A stretch of DNA of 64,000 bases from Apoda limacodes (Eukaryota; Arthropoda; Insecta; Lepidoptera; Limacodidae): NCBI GenBank assembly GCA_946406115.1, contig OX291560.1, positions 9,239,158 to 9,303,157 of the forward strand, in the 5' to 3' direction. The notes under the pieces are model-generated. The model made no database searches and was not told the DNA's origin. It saw only the letters and a program-made list of their open reading frames with translations. Each line of letters opens with the position of its first letter. Position 1 is the stretch's first letter. Below are positions 22,297 to 33,734 of this stretch, in pieces. The position numbers were made by a program, and so were the translations under genes.

Positions 22297-22917
22297 ACAT
22301 AGAGCAGTGGTTCCTAACCTTTTCAATCTTATCACCCCTATGACTTATTTTAAAAACTGATTTTACCCCTATATAATGTTATCAAACAAAACACCACTAA
22401 CATAAAATTATTAACTTTGCCTCGTGGTTTTGCCCGCAAAATAACCCATTCCCGTGGGAACTCTGAATTGGAATAAAAATTATCATATTTGTTAATCCAA
22501 AGACTATCTGCCTTCTAAATTTCTTTCAAATCCGGTCAGCCATTTATACGGGCTTGAGTCTCAAAAATATTTTTTATGAACATTTAGTCATGATATTAAA
22601 AAGAAAGAAAAAATGTTATTACACCACTGCGCCGCGCTTTAGGTACTTTGGTTGTTATTGTTAAAGCGCACCTCTAGCAAAGCCTTACGTCATTTTCCAC
22701 AAAAAAAAGTAATTTGTCATATTTCCATGTAACTAGGTGGTCAGATAGAATACAGCTATGACCACGCTTTTTTGAACTTATGTACTTACATACATCACAA
22801 AAGAAGTTTTATCATTTTTAGTTAATAGTCATAAAAGTTAATATCTATAACCTACCAGCCTTATTACCCTTGCAGAATTACTGTTTTACTCACAGGTTCA
22901 CAACCAATGACATAGAG
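22297..22917. mobile_element. Non-autonomous hAT element with perfect 8-bp target duplication
   Basis: The body 22305-22909 (605 bp) starts CAGTGGTTCCTAACCTTTTC and ends GGTTCACAACCAATG. The outer 16 bases are imperfect inverted repeats of the CAGTGGTT type well known for hAT elements. ACATAGAG flanks it on both sides (22297-22304 and 22910-22917), an exact 8-bp duplication that is a hAT hallmark. No transposase reading frame is visible, so it is a deletion derivative. An RTE-like scrap lies inside it. Confidence 0.9.
22405..22565 (+). mobile_element. RTE-like tail scrap nested inside the hAT element
   Basis: 'TTGCCCGCAAAATAACCCAT', 'TCCCGTGGGAACTCTGAAT' and 'TTTCAAATCCGGTCAGCCAT' follow the order of lepidopteran RTE-type tails. 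Being inside the hAT body, it was either carried by the element or inserted into it. Confidence 0.5.
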
Positions 22918-23867
22918 TAATGGACAGCGCATTTTGTAAAGAAATTTGGTTGCAAAGGTGTGACAGAGACAAAGCAAAACTGTAGTGTCTTTAGTATCTT
23001 TCTTACTCATACTTGTTATTTCAAGCAAATAAAGACTATTCGAATTCTTATTCTAATCTTAATAAATATCATCAATCAAAATGGCGGACGGTGATACAAA
23101 GGGAAAAAAGACCACAGACTACAGTTTTACTTTGTCTCTAAAGTGCGGCCAATTTTGTGTGGTTATTACGCAGTCCATGGGACAGATTACAGAACTCGAA
23201 GTCTATGTGTCTCACTATGTAAATTATTTACTAAAATTGTGTTTGTCGCATAAACTTAATACTTTCTTATAAAACTCCTTCGTATAGGTTTCTGAATCCG
23301 AGATTAACACACAAAATAGAAAATAACGGTAGAGTCAGCAACAAAGAAGACGTTAGAAAATAATTGAAGATTTGGTGTACATAAAAATATGGTAGGTATA
23401 GTATAATAGTGCAACACACTTTTTTGATCAGGTAGTCAAACAGCAAAAATGCTGTGAAATTACGCGACACTAGTGGCAGACACTGGGTCAGAAAGTTTGT
23501 ATGACTGAAAATTTTGTTTTTATTTTAGTACTTATAAAAAATATCCAACACAGAAAGATATCATAAATTAGATATGTTCCGTACATCAAATTTTTTTTTT
23601 TAGAATATTAGTAAAGTTATGATATTTACAATACTAATTTTCCCGTTAACAACTTCGACTAGGTAAATACTTGTGCAGTGAGATTCAGCTCACGCCCTTA
23701 TTTTTTTATTTTTATTACTTAAATACTTTTAGATAGACCAAACTTTCTTAAGGGATCGCTAAGAAAATGGTTGTTTCTATATTTTGTATAGTAGGCACCT
23801 ACATCAGTAAAATGGTGTCAATTGTAAAATTAAAATTTACTTCCATTGCGTCAGTTCTATCATTTTT
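22918..23867. other. AT-rich non-coding, nothing recognised
   Basis: A 63-codon plus-strand frame (23081-23272) starting MADGDTKGKKTTDYSF has no recognisable domain and no splice or codon-bias support. Confidence 0.4.
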
Positions 23868-24190
23868 AGGGTTCTGTATTCAACAAGGAACCCTTATAGT
23901 TACGCCATGTCCATCCGTCTGTCTGTCCGTGGCTTAGTTCAAAAACTACTAAGAAAGCTGCAATTTGGCAGGGATATACACATTGATCAAGCCGACAAAT
24001 TGGTAGAATAAAATGTTTGAAAAACAATTTCTTTAGGGTACCTCCCCTACACGTGAGGTGGAGACGTAATTTTTTTTCTCGTCTGGGTATCGTGTGGGGT
24101 ATCGTTGGATAGGAATTCTAAAAAAATTGGCGGTATGCAAAGTTCATTTTTTTATTTAGGGTTCCGTTTGCGAAACATTTAGCTTCAAAG
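23868..24190 (+). mobile_element. AAGGAACCCTTATAG-family repeat
   Basis: 'TCTGTATTCAACAAGGAACC', 'GTCCATCCGTCTGTCTGTCC', 'CTGCAATTTGGCAGGGATAT', 'AGGGTACCTCCCCTACACGT' and 'GGGGTATCGTTGGATAGG' are in the order of another repeat common in Lepidoptera. A truncated copy lies at 48718-48960. Confidence 0.65.
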
Positions 24191-24474
24191 TACTAATTTT
24201 GTTAGAGTCAAGTGTCCCCCCCTCTACCAGCGAAAGTATAATATTAAGAAATGTAAATGAATATAAAAGGAAAACTTTCACAGGTAAGTACAATTTACAG
24301 GCTAACGAGTAATAGTCGACCAAGTTATAAAATGTACTTGGAATAGTGAAATTTTCTTACAAATTCCATTAAAAGTTAATTATATGAAGTTAAAAATATA
24401 AACAAATGAACGATGTATAATTATAGTAAAATAAAATAATAACATTTTTAAGACTATTTTTCTTAAATTGATAA

Positions 24475-24612
24475 CAATAGTTACGTTCAAAGGAACCATT
24501 GGACTAGCCGGCGCGCTTGGCACAACATCAAATCGAGCGTGACAGGCAGCTGCGCTCGAAAGCGCGCGTGTTGTTCGGATGTCTCTGTGATGAAAAACGC
24601 CTAGATAAGTTT
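24475..24612. other. CpG-rich block of unknown nature
   Basis: GCCGGCGCGCTTGGCACAAC and TGCGCTCGAAAGCGCGCGTG stand out from the AT-rich surroundings. A minus-strand frame crosses it (ATG at 24616) but soon enters AT-rich sequence. It may be a promoter, a lost exon or an unrecognised transposon end. I cannot choose. Confidence 0.3.
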
Positions 24613-24716
24613 GCAATGTTCGCTTTGAAAGTTTAGATTTTAATGATTTGATTTGATTATCATTTAAAAAAACTTTAATTTCAATACTACTACAACTTGG
24701 ACCTTATTTTAGATAA

Positions 24717-24766
24717 TGTTACGGAACCCTTCGTGCACGAGACCGACTCGCGCTTGGCCGATCACC
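24717..24766 (-). mobile_element. CGGCCAAG repeat head fragment
   Basis: 'ACGGAACCCTTCGTGCACGA' plus 'GACTCGCGCTTGGCCGATC' is the reverse complement of the head of the 10134-10420 family. Confidence 0.7.
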
Positions 24767-25194
24767 TTTCAATGTTCTGTGATTTTTTCATTATAAGTAT
24801 TTGGAAAGAAAACTTAGGCTAGAGTTACACTTAGTAGTTGGTATCCCAAGTTCAAAACAAAATGCAGTTTTTTTAACAAATTATGTTTTATAGTCTTTTA
24901 GTGCATTATGGTGCAACATTTTGTTTGTGAAACAGTTTTTTAGTCTACAATTTGTTTTTATATTAATTTTAAAATCAAAAGTGAAACTATTAGTTACACA
25001 ATAGTGGCTAATGTTTGCGAATGTCAATTTCCGATATCGGTTATTTTTCAACAATAAAATAAAAGAAAAAAACAGTCAAAAGATTAAGGTTTATTTGCTG
25101 ACTATACCAACTTCTTCAACATTAAATGGTTTTTTTAATCGATAATATCAATTATTACAGCTTCGAGCTGTGTTCATATCTGTTATTAGATCAT
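24767..25194. other. AT-rich non-coding, nothing recognised
   Basis: No signal recognised. Confidence 0.4.
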
Positions 25195-25290
25195 CGCTGC
25201 ATACGTCTTACTGGTGCATGGGAATCTGATTACTCAAGGTAGTGGGTTCTATTCCGGTTAGTTTCGCTTACTCATCTGACATATACTGAC
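25195..25290 (+). mobile_element. Degenerate tRNA-like SINE head
   Basis: 'ACTGGTGCATGGGAATCTGA' followed by a B-box-like GGGTTCTATTCC at 25245-25256. No tail recognised, so this is low confidence. Confidence 0.3.
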
Positions 25291-26299
25291 TTTAGTAATA
25301 ATTTATATGCAGTCGACCTATGTTGTTTCAACTATGTTAAGGAACATTAGTCATTTATATAGGTATTGAATTGTATTCCGCAACAATTCGCGGAAGCAAA
25401 TAAAATAAAATGCGTTTGGATTTTTTTTGTCGAGCAGGATCCCTTATCCGCTTAAACTCCTTAACTTAAATTGATTGTGGCAATATTGACTCAAACTTGC
25501 CTCGTGATATTTAAAATAAAATAAAGTTTGTCGCAAATTTACATGCTATCTGGGACCTAATACGAACTTATAATTTTCTGATACTTCAGTAAATTTTGGT
25601 AGGCCTTTAAGGTCGGACTTAATGCATCCGGGATTTCACTAAATATGGCCGCGGATAAACCTGCATCAAACCCTTCGCTCATGCAAACATTTAAATATAA
25701 CCTGCATCGACTACATAGGATTCAGAATTATTTTAAACCGAATTTTCTTTGGAAGCAACCGGATCATGCTCTCATTGTACGGGCAAATGCAGCAAAACAC
25801 AAAATTTCAACTAATAATAACGTTTTCTTCTAAAACAAAAAGTATCGCAATAAATGTTCAATGCAAGGACTGTCGGCCGACTGAGTTGATTTCTCTCAGG
25901 ATCCCAAAAAGTAGATATCAGCCCGAAATCGTTTTTTTTCAGATCGGAGGGATTCCGAACGCATGTAGTCCTAGCCTTAAATTGAATTTAGAAATAAATA
26001 ATATAAGTTAAGAATTAAAAAAAAAAATATTTTATTTACAAAATGAATAGATATTTCGCGTACCAATTTGTGGTACCTAATGTAAAATTATACGTTTTAC
26101 AAAAAATATTATCAAGTATTTTACACGCTTTTTCTTTTTATTTCTATACAAAGAAAAAAATTTAAGTATTTTTAAGTAGGTACATGTGTCTTGAATAAAC
26201 TTGACTACACAGATATATATATATGTATAATATATATGTATATATGTATATACTACTACTACCACATATATGCGGTTCTTTAAGAAGGGGATGATTAGA
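25291..26299. other. Unassigned; two short frames not supported
   Basis: 25645-25833 and 25766-26011 (+) overlap and have no recognisable similarity. 26214-26264 is an AT/ATATGT simple repeat. Confidence 0.35.
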
Positions 26300-26378
26300 T
26301 TTTTAAATCGTCTTCAATGCCCAAGTAATGTCGAGCGTCAGGCGGGCCGTCAGCTTATTTTCCACTTTGATGAAATAA
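26300..26378 (+). mobile_element. Non-LTR 3'-end scrap (CCACCTTAGTGG type)
   Basis: 'GCGTCAGGCGGGCCGTCAGC' then 'TTATTTTCCACTTTGATGAA' is a diverged end of the 9060-9378 family. Confidence 0.6.
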
Positions 26379-27313
26379 AAAAAATCTTTATATACCACAT
26401 TACTTCCATAATTAACAACCAAAACCTCTAACGGTAGCCCACAAATATTTGCCCTGGAATTTTTAACACGTACATACGTTAGCAAGTCGGAGGTTGCGAA
26501 GGTTTGTTTGTAGATGGGGTGCGGGACGGTAAGCATCCTCCAAATTAACACCACCACTTAACACTTACTTACTTACGGGGTTGGACGCAGGTGGTCTTTG
26601 TTTAACAAGGTTGGACTTTTTGTTGGTCCATTTCGATGATTTACCTTTTAGATTTTACTTTTAAGCGACTTTAAAGTTGTGTTTAAGTTTGAAAATGCTT
26701 TCGGTTGATTTTTAACACATGTCATAAATAAGTATGCTGATACAGTGTAGGTATTGTTTGAGTGGAGAGCTTTATTGTGCCTTTGCTTAGGTATGTGAGT
26801 GTCTTGGAATCCTAAGTGTTTATCACGGATGTGGTATTTTAATTGATTTCACAAAAAATAGTTTGGGATGTATACAATTCGAATAATGTGCTTTCTTTGG
26901 TATGGTACTTTAAGTTTGCTGAAAAAATTTAAGCATGGTCTAAAAATACCTTTTCTATAGTTTTGATCAAGTAAGCATAAATGTTTTGACATAAAAATAG
27001 TTTTTCTTGTACTTAAAAGGTACTCTAATACGAGGTAATTGATTGAACTATTACTTCATATTTATATTTATATCAAATTGTAAAAGATTTAGTTGAGTAA
27101 TGTAACATAAAGGTTCTGCTTTCAAAATAATCTAGCAATTTTGGCGAATGTCTGATAGACTATTAAAAAGTAGTTTTTAATTATATAATACCTTAATGTT
27201 TTAAGAAATTCTTGTAGTATATAAATTAAAAAGGTAAAATAAAATTGTAACAAAAAAAACTTAATCGAAAGAAAAATCTCAAAATTGAGATATATTGCAA
27301 ATGGAGACACATT
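26379..27313. other. AT-rich non-coding, nothing recognised
   Basis: No signal recognised. Confidence 0.4.
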
Positions 27314-27592
27314 TCAAAGTCTATTTTGAGAATAAAAAAGAACCATCTTCCTCAATACCACATCCAAAACGTTACTTCTACAGTTCAAGTGACCCACATA
27401 GTGTAATAGTTGGCCATTACGTCCTACCAGAACTAATGCTACCCGTCTTATCATAATTTGAATCGGCATTCTGGATGACTTTTGTATGACAAACCTGTGT
27501 TTTCTTATACGGTTATTAATTTCTACCGCGTAGCTGTGCTTTGGATTTAGTGGGCTCATTAGGTGGTTACAGTTGATGACGTAGCGGGTCAC
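27314..27592 (-). pseudogene. Unidentified 92-codon frame, possibly retrotransposon-derived
   Basis: I do not recognise this protein. It opens with MTRYVINCNHLMSPLNPKHS and has a basic middle part ('EINNRIRKHRFVIQKSSRMP') that weakly recalls the C-terminal region of RTE-type reverse transcriptases, but the expected following motif is not readable. The flanks are repeats, there is no splice signal, and composition matches the surroundings. It may well be a chance frame. Confidence 0.2.
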
Positions 27593-27639
27593 TGACCCGG
27601 AGAAGATTCACGCAACATGAAATATTTTGAATGACAATT

Positions 27640-27830
27640 TATTTGTAATGGCATTGCTTGTTACCGCAGCCGTTGTTTGTAACCATTACAGGGGCATAGG
27701 CCTTTCCTTAGGCCACAGTTCAGTCCCGCCCAGTGCGAATTAGCAGACCGCCCATATAGCCTTTCGTCTTGGCTTAACGACTTCTGTCATATGACAACAG
27801 CCAGGATCCAAGGTTTAATATGCTTATCGA
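27640..27830 (+). mobile_element. Non-LTR retrotransposon-derived fragment (CATAGGCCT type)
   Basis: 'ACAGGGGCATAGGCCTTTCC', 'CCCAGTGCGAATTAGCAGAC' and 'GACAACAGCCAGGATCC' share order with 55300-55560. Confidence 0.55.
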
Positions 27831-27885
27831 ATATACCCATACAATGACTGACCGTACCAGACGTTACTTAACTTCGTATGCGTAC

Positions 27886-28410
27886 TTATAGTACATTGTG
27901 TATTAAGGGTAGTAAGGAGAGAATTACTTACGAGAAGATATTTAGAAGCCAAAGGCCGAATTATAAGGCCTATTAGAGCGTAAGCTTTAATTTCAATAAA
28001 ATATGTTTATAATTTCCGTACCGCCAATGTTACACACCAATCTTTTCGTCATATTTGCAAGTAAATAAATGAAAATAAAAGATGAATTGAATTGAAATGG
28101 CGCGAATAGACGTAAAGATAGATATCTAGTAAATTTATGAATTAAAAAGTTTTCACTAAAGTTAAAACTTGCAAATGCTCGCTTGTAGTGTGCGCGTAGG
28201 TTATATTTTGAACAGACAGCTTATATACATACATACAAAGTAAAATTTACAAAGAGAAAGCCCGTGGGAGTAATTGAGGTCTTAGCTTGCGCTTTGCTTG
28301 CACGTAATGACACTATTTACGAGTATGTTTTATGAAATAGTACATTGTGTATTAAGGGTGGTAAGGATAAAATTAGTAACGAGATGCTATTGGAAGCGTA
28401 AGGCCAAGGG
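27886..28410 (-). repeat. GTATTAAGGGTGGTAAGG-family repeat, one copy plus a truncated second
   Basis: 'ACATTGTGTATTAAGGGTAG' at about 27892 recurs at about 28344. Between them are 'TTTCCGTACCGCCAATGTTA' and 'GAAAGCCCGTGGGAGTAATT'. The same blocks appear in opposite orientation at 39085-39505. No coding. Confidence 0.7.
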
Positions 28411-30016
28411 TTTAACAATTATGGTTTACACAGTGGGGTAACAAAAAAAGTTGCCTTAGGTGGTTTGAGTCCGAAAACCGATGACTCTAGCAGTCTATAC
28501 CAATAATTTTATTTTTCAATATAGTTCCTCTTGTGCTCTTATTTTTACATTGAGAAATTAAGTTTCTATACCGTCATAGAATATTTTTGGTATTTGCGTT
28601 AAAAATTTGTAAAAATAGGTCCCTTGACCTCTTTTTTTTTTTTAAATCAGACTAGTAGTAGACTAAGAATAGCGCTTTTATGAAAACTCACTTTCAGTAT
28701 GTGTATTTTAATTTATATATGTAGATATGAATGTTATTTATTTAAAGCATTATATAGGTACATACGAGTATATATAGTTGTATTATTTATAATTTTCTTT
28801 TGATTATATTTTTTTGTTTCTTTGCGTAACACTTACATGTTTCTTTAAATGTTCCCCTACCTAAAGGTTGCCTGGTAGAGATCGCTCATAAACGATAAAA
28901 TCACCTATTGTATTTGTTATATTTATTATATTACTTATATTGACTGTGTGTTTTTTTTTATGTTATTAATTACGCAATAAAGATTAACCACTCTTTCATC
29001 TTTAATATAAGTAAAGATATAGATAAGAAATGTATTGATTCCGACATTCATGGACGATTATCTCGCTATCAACAAAACCAAATGCCATAACCAACAACGG
29101 TACGATTAATTTCCTCAACAATGTCCCTTCAAAGCTATCAAAGTCATCTCAGAACACCTTTAGGTCACCTACGCATTTACCTTAAATCCTATTCCAATAA
29201 CCTATTGTTCAAACCGAGCTAACCACCTATATAAAAGCCACGCTAACTTCCATATTGGCATATTGAAAGCCCTACATGGCCAGGACCTAATGACCTACGA
29301 CATTTTAACCAGTAGCATTGTCCTTTTCATTTGCTTGTGGTGGAATAAGGATAGAAGATCCCCATAATGGAAAATAGGTTGTTTTGCATTATTTGTTGGT
29401 AGTTGAGGTTTCTGCTGAAGTTTCTCATATTGTTTCTTTAGTGGTGTATTGTCATTGGTTTTTATTGTTAGTTTAATGTGGGATTTGGAGATATTGGTTA
29501 TATTAGACATTAAACGAAGGGCGAGCCATGTTAAGCTATTTTGAACCGACTTTTAAACCGAAATACTATAGACAACGACTGCGACCAATTACCACCAGTA
29601 ACAAATCGTATGTCAAATGAGTATATCACTTCATATTTTTTTAAAGTACAAATTACGAATATACTTAAAAAAAAACATAATTCCAATCACTTATCTCTTT
29701 TTATGAGTTCATATAACTTTAAAATAACTTATTTAACAAGTTAGGTAAAATAACTAAAGCAATTACAAGGCTTTTATTAATAATAACACAATAAAATATA
29801 CACGAAATGTGTCCAATCACTGGACCAAAGTGGATGTAATAACGTAAATACAGGTCCGTAGTACACTGGCGTCCAAAATAATGGGCCCGTTGAAAACAAT
29901 GTTTTTATGACCACATGAATCAAGGGATGGTTGTAGTAAAAAATAATGTTGCAGCCTGTGTTAAGACATCGCCGTGAGTTTTTGACGTGAAAACGTCGTG
30001 AATATTAATGAAAATA
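28411..30016. other. Mostly unassigned AT-rich DNA
   Basis: 29000-29290 is C-rich and non-repetitive to my eye. TACACTGGCGTCCAAAATAA at 29870 recalls a Tc1-type terminus, but no partner end was found. A 71-codon minus frame (29295-29510) is not recognisable. Confidence 0.35.
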
Positions 30017-30212
30017 TATAATAATAATAATAATTTTGGACAGATCACATAGCGCCGTCTAGTCCCATATTAAGCAAGGGTTGAAATATTGTAAATACAT
30101 ACCTGCATATTACACATAGAAAATACCCAGACTCAAGAAAAACACAAAAATTGTTCATCAGCATCACATAAATGTTTGTAATGTGCGGGAATCGAACGTA
30201 AGCCTGTTCGCA
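30017..30212 (-). mobile_element. tRNA-derived SINE (family A)
   Basis: Antisense: 'TTTTGGACAGATCACATAGC', 'GCCGTCTAGTCCC', 'AATACCCAGACTCAAGAAAA', 'CATCACATAAATGTTTGTAA' and the B-box complement GGGAATCGAAC. Confidence 0.85.
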
Positions 30213-30282
30213 AAGTCAATAGCCAAAGTCCAAAGTCATAATATGTCAAAGCCTTGCATAGAAAACTCAGTAAAAAATTTTT

Positions 30283-30650
30283 AAAAACTTGCTTTTCTTA
30301 AAACATTGGAATCATATAAAAATTCAAACTAACAGAAAATTGTACTAAAAAGTAAAAAAAATATTTTAAAATGTATATAATTTTTTTTATATCCACGTAC
30401 GACTGCGAGAAAAGCAAGGCGTGCGCCACACACGAATATTTGACGTGCTAGAGTTTTAGTGGATATTAATTGAGAGTTTATCAAGTGATTGTATGTAAGT
30501 GCGCAAACCTTGCTTTTCTTGCAGTCGTACGTGGATATAAAAAAAAAAATATTCATTTTGAAAAATTAATTTTTTACTTTTTAGTACAATTTTCTGTTAG
30601 ATTGAATTTTTATATGATTCTAATGTTTTGAGAAAAGCAAGTATTTAAAA
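30283..30650. mobile_element. Foldback element: two 140-bp arms head to head
   Basis: Left arm (about 30283-30427) and right arm (about 30498-30650) are inverted copies of each other with about 70 bases between. Shared blocks include AACAGAAAATTGTACTAAAA, TATATCCACGTACGACTGC and AGAAAAGCAAGG. Each arm is itself bounded by CTTGCTTTTCT and AGAAAAGCAAG, so each arm looks like a small element with its own 11-bp inverted ends. No coding. Confidence 0.85.
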
Positions 30651-30789
30651 TATTTTTTTTAACATTTTTTTATTTTATACTTTTTAGTGATAGTTTAATT
30701 GAATTTATATAGTTTATTGCCAAAGTTTCTTAAGTTGGGTGATGAGAACTTGGAGAACGCTATTATGTTCAATATAAATTAGTAATTAA

Positions 30790-31130
30790 ATGTTCTCCTA
30801 ATTTTTCACGTCCCACCCTAATGTCCACCGTTAGGTGTACTTCCTGCATCTGCCAAGAGGTGATAATATCAAAATTAACATCAAATTCGTGATCTGCGAA
30901 ACTCAAAACCCCCGGATACAAATTTTGAAGATTCTTCAATTTTTCACCTCCACCTCTAGGTTGTACCCCTGGTACAACTCTGGGAGGGGGTCGTTGGTCA
31001 AAGTAACTGTGGAATATTCTATTGTCGTCCGAGCTTAGTAAGTATGCAAAATTTCATCGCAGGGTGATAACAGGAAGTACTTTAATTAAGCTTGCAAGAT
31101 TCAACCACAAGATGAAAAAAAAAAGGAAAC
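30790..31130 (+). mobile_element. Probable retrotransposon 3'-end fragment
   Basis: 'GCATCTGCCAAGAGGTGATA', 'GGTTGTACCCCTGGTACAAC', 'CAAAATTTCATCGCAGGGTG' and an A-rich end near 31110-31120. The wording recalls lepidopteran LINE tails but I cannot assign a family. Confidence 0.35.
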
Positions 31131-31467
31131 ATTGTGAGTTTTTATTTAATTTTATTTAAAAAGCAAGTAATAATATCATTCTTTATTTATTTCGGGTCTT
31201 ACACGCGAACAAACATTTACCCTTTTCTGGTTCTCGACGAAACGCCTTTAAACGACGAAACGTGATGTGACGAAAATATGATACAGAGATCTATATTTAT
31301 ACACTCGTATCTATGATAAGCAAAAGTGCTAATTCACTTAGAATATAGTAGTAAATGTTATATAAATGTCTATACGTCACATTATAAACGAATTATTACT
31401 CGACGCGACGTCACTATTGCGAGTTCTACAAATATCCGTATTTTTTTTTATAGTAACATAACATGTG
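31131..31467. other. Unassigned, with a GACGTCAC site
   Basis: GACGTCAC at 31407-31414 belongs to a group of similar motifs discussed for 32030-32910. Confidence 0.35.
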
Positions 31468-31590
31468 ATATACCAATGGAACAGTAGTAGCGCGTTTATC
31501 TGCCGTGTTGGAGATGAAGTTCGATTCCCGGTATTGGTAACATAAAGCACAACTAGTATTGTGTTTTAATCAAATCGGTACAGACTATAG
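31468..31590 (+). mobile_element. tRNA-like SINE, second family
   Basis: B-box GTTCGATTCCCG at 31519-31530 preceded by 'AATGGAACAGTAGTAGCGCG'. Body 'GCACAACTAGTATTGTG'. It has no acceptor stem, so it is not a tRNA gene. Confidence 0.6.
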
Positions 31591-31710
31591 GGGATATCAA
31601 AATTGTTGATATTCTTAATAACTCTGCCAACCCCATCAGGAATTCGCGTTGCGATAGGATATGTACAAGTGCCATCGCGTGCTCATTCTTAGTTAATATA
31701 TACGTTAATT

Positions 31711-31945
31711 ACCGAGTGGCGCAATGGTGAAGCATGCGGCTGCCATGTCCAAGGTCTGGGACCGTTCGATTCCCAGTAAAGGAAAACTAATATTGTTACA
31801 ATTTGTTAAGTGTAAAGTTATCTCGACTCGGTTTGTGCCTAGGCTCGTAGGCTTACCACCTATCACGATCGTGGGATGGAATACGGGCATGCGTTCGTAA
31901 CATCTCTGACGACCCCTTCGGGGATAAGTGTCGTGTCGGTATACA
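31711..31945 (+). mobile_element. tRNA-like SINE, third family
   Basis: A-box region 'GAGTGGCGCAATGGTGAAGC', B-box CGTTCGATTCCC at 31763-31774, and a long conserved-looking tail 'GCCTAGGCTCGTAGGCTTAC' and 'CCTATCACGATCGTGGGATG'. The first 75 bases look tRNA-like, but the ends do not pair into an acceptor stem. Confidence 0.65.
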
Positions 31946-32029
31946 TATTTATATACGTATATAATCTTTGCGTCTACTGTCCCTATAGATTATAAGTATC
32001 CTTTACGTTTCCAGCACGGTAACGTATAT

Positions 32030-32910
32030 TTTAAATCAAGGAAATCGTGATGCGCAATGTTATTTCATCAAGTGACGTTTTAATTATAATTACATTACTA
32101 GATGACGTTTTACGACAATCATTTTGAATGTTACCTTTTTGGGGTAGTTCCACTTGCAGAAATGACGTTATACCAAATAAATCTGTCAAACTCAATCGTG
32201 ATTTAGCGACGTGATGGTATTTGTAAAACTTTACATGTGCCTTATTCGCGTTTAAATTCGATAAAAACATACACATGAATAAACCCCGCTTCTAACGCTA
32301 AATTAATTATATGTATCCTGTACCTCTCCACACCCCAGCGCAATAACGTATTTAGGTAAAGCATATTTCATAGCCAAAAAATGTTGTGCAATACTGTTTC
32401 ATGATGTGACGTTTTAATAATAATTAACTGATTATGTAACGTTTCTTCACAATATTTGCATATTACATTTTTCTTTTCGGTTACTTTTACTGACAATAAC
32501 GATACGTTCTATTTAGTTTATTACTTATCTGATGTTTATTAATTAGTTTTCATAAGGTCCCAAACCAAGCAAGGCGAGTATATGGGCACCGATAACTAAT
32601 ACAAATAGCTTAACAAAGTCTGGTAGACTATGGCCAAATCTTCTTTATTCTAAGGCTTATCCTGTGCTCCTGTAGAAGGCTGTAGAAACGGCTGAGGCAA
32701 CATATTTAGTTTAACACAGATTTGAATCACACCTGAAAATTGTTTCAGTTATGAAACTCGAATGAACTAATTATTACTTGACGTCATTGCGTGTGACGTC
32801 ACTGGCAATAACCGAATTTAAGTGTTTTTTGCAAATTTTCAGTGGAGAAATGTCACGTAATTTTGTTATTATTACTGAAACGTCGCATTACGTAATAATC
32901 ATTGCGAAAC
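32030..32910. repeat. Diverged repeated blocks rich in TGACGT motifs
   Basis: 32045-32135 and 32385-32465 are diverged copies of one block (each with 'TTTCATxAxGTGACGTTTTA' followed by AATTA runs). At 32779-32786 and 32794-32801 two exact TGACGTCA palindromes lie 15 bases apart, and a related segment is at 31385-31414. This could be an old repeat family or a cluster of CREB/ATF-type sites. Confidence 0.45.
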
Positions 32911-33624
32911 ATACTGTTTTGGTTAAGAAACCGTAAATTGGTACAAACTTTAATTCAGATCAGCGGGGCAACTAACTCATTCTAATGGTTACCATTATAA
33001 TTCCATTGTCTCTGTTGGAAAATTGTTTTAATCAAATACTTATAAATTGTCCTGTATCTTTTAACTAAAAAAATGTTTGACAAATACAACAACCTACTTC
33101 AAAAGGATGTACTAAAAAGGTGAAAATATAATTATTTAAAAAAATCTGATATAAATTACAGTATAGTACAGTGATAACAACTTCAAACTATAATTTAGAT
33201 CAGATTTTGCGAAATAATTATATAAACCTTTTAAGTGCATTTTTTAAAGTTTTCATTTTTTACTTTTACCTATTGGCTTATTTTCTCATACACTAATAAA
33301 ATACCCAAATGTGTGCCTATAAAAATTTAATGAGTTTCCTCGATGATCATTACTGACCTGATGATCATGTGACCACCTTGGTATTATGCCCTTTCAAACA
33401 AAAAAAGAATTTTCTTAATAGCTGAAGGCGACTTCGAGTTACAATTGAGAATCTCCTTTTTTTGAAGTCGGTGAAGAACAGCAGTGACATATAATACTTC
33501 TCAAAACAATTTTTGTAAGTTTGGTTTTTATAAATTAATAACTATATTTTAGTTTAAAATTAAAAATATATCATATTTTCATGCCTAACACAATGGTCAA
33601 TTTGACCATCATATTTGTTTTGCG
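32911..33624. other. AT-rich non-coding, nothing recognised
   Basis: Includes an inverted pair of ATGATCAT motifs near 33343-33367 only. Confidence 0.4.
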
Positions 33625-33719
33625 AATATCGCCCTTGGTTGCAAGCGTCCATAGGCTGCGGTGCCCGCTTAACATCAGGCGGACCGTTAGCTTATTTGCC
33701 ACTTTAGTGGTATAAAAAT
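33625..33719 (+). mobile_element. Non-LTR 3'-end fragment (CCACCTTAGTGG type)
   Basis: 'TTGCAAGCGTCCATAGGCTG', 'ACATCAGGCGGACCGTTAGC' and 'TTGCCACTTTAGTGGTATAA', ending in an A-rich tail. Confidence 0.85.
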
Positions 33720-33734
33720 ATATATGTATTGTAA

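Noticed and set aside
29870..29900. Tc1-type transposon end (TACACTGGCGTCCAAAATAA)
   Set aside because: No matching opposite end or transposase fragment was found within several kb.
31711..31785. tRNA gene
   Set aside because: A- and B-boxes are present but the ends do not form an acceptor stem, and a SINE tail follows. The same applies to 18029, 31468, 35156 and 49258.
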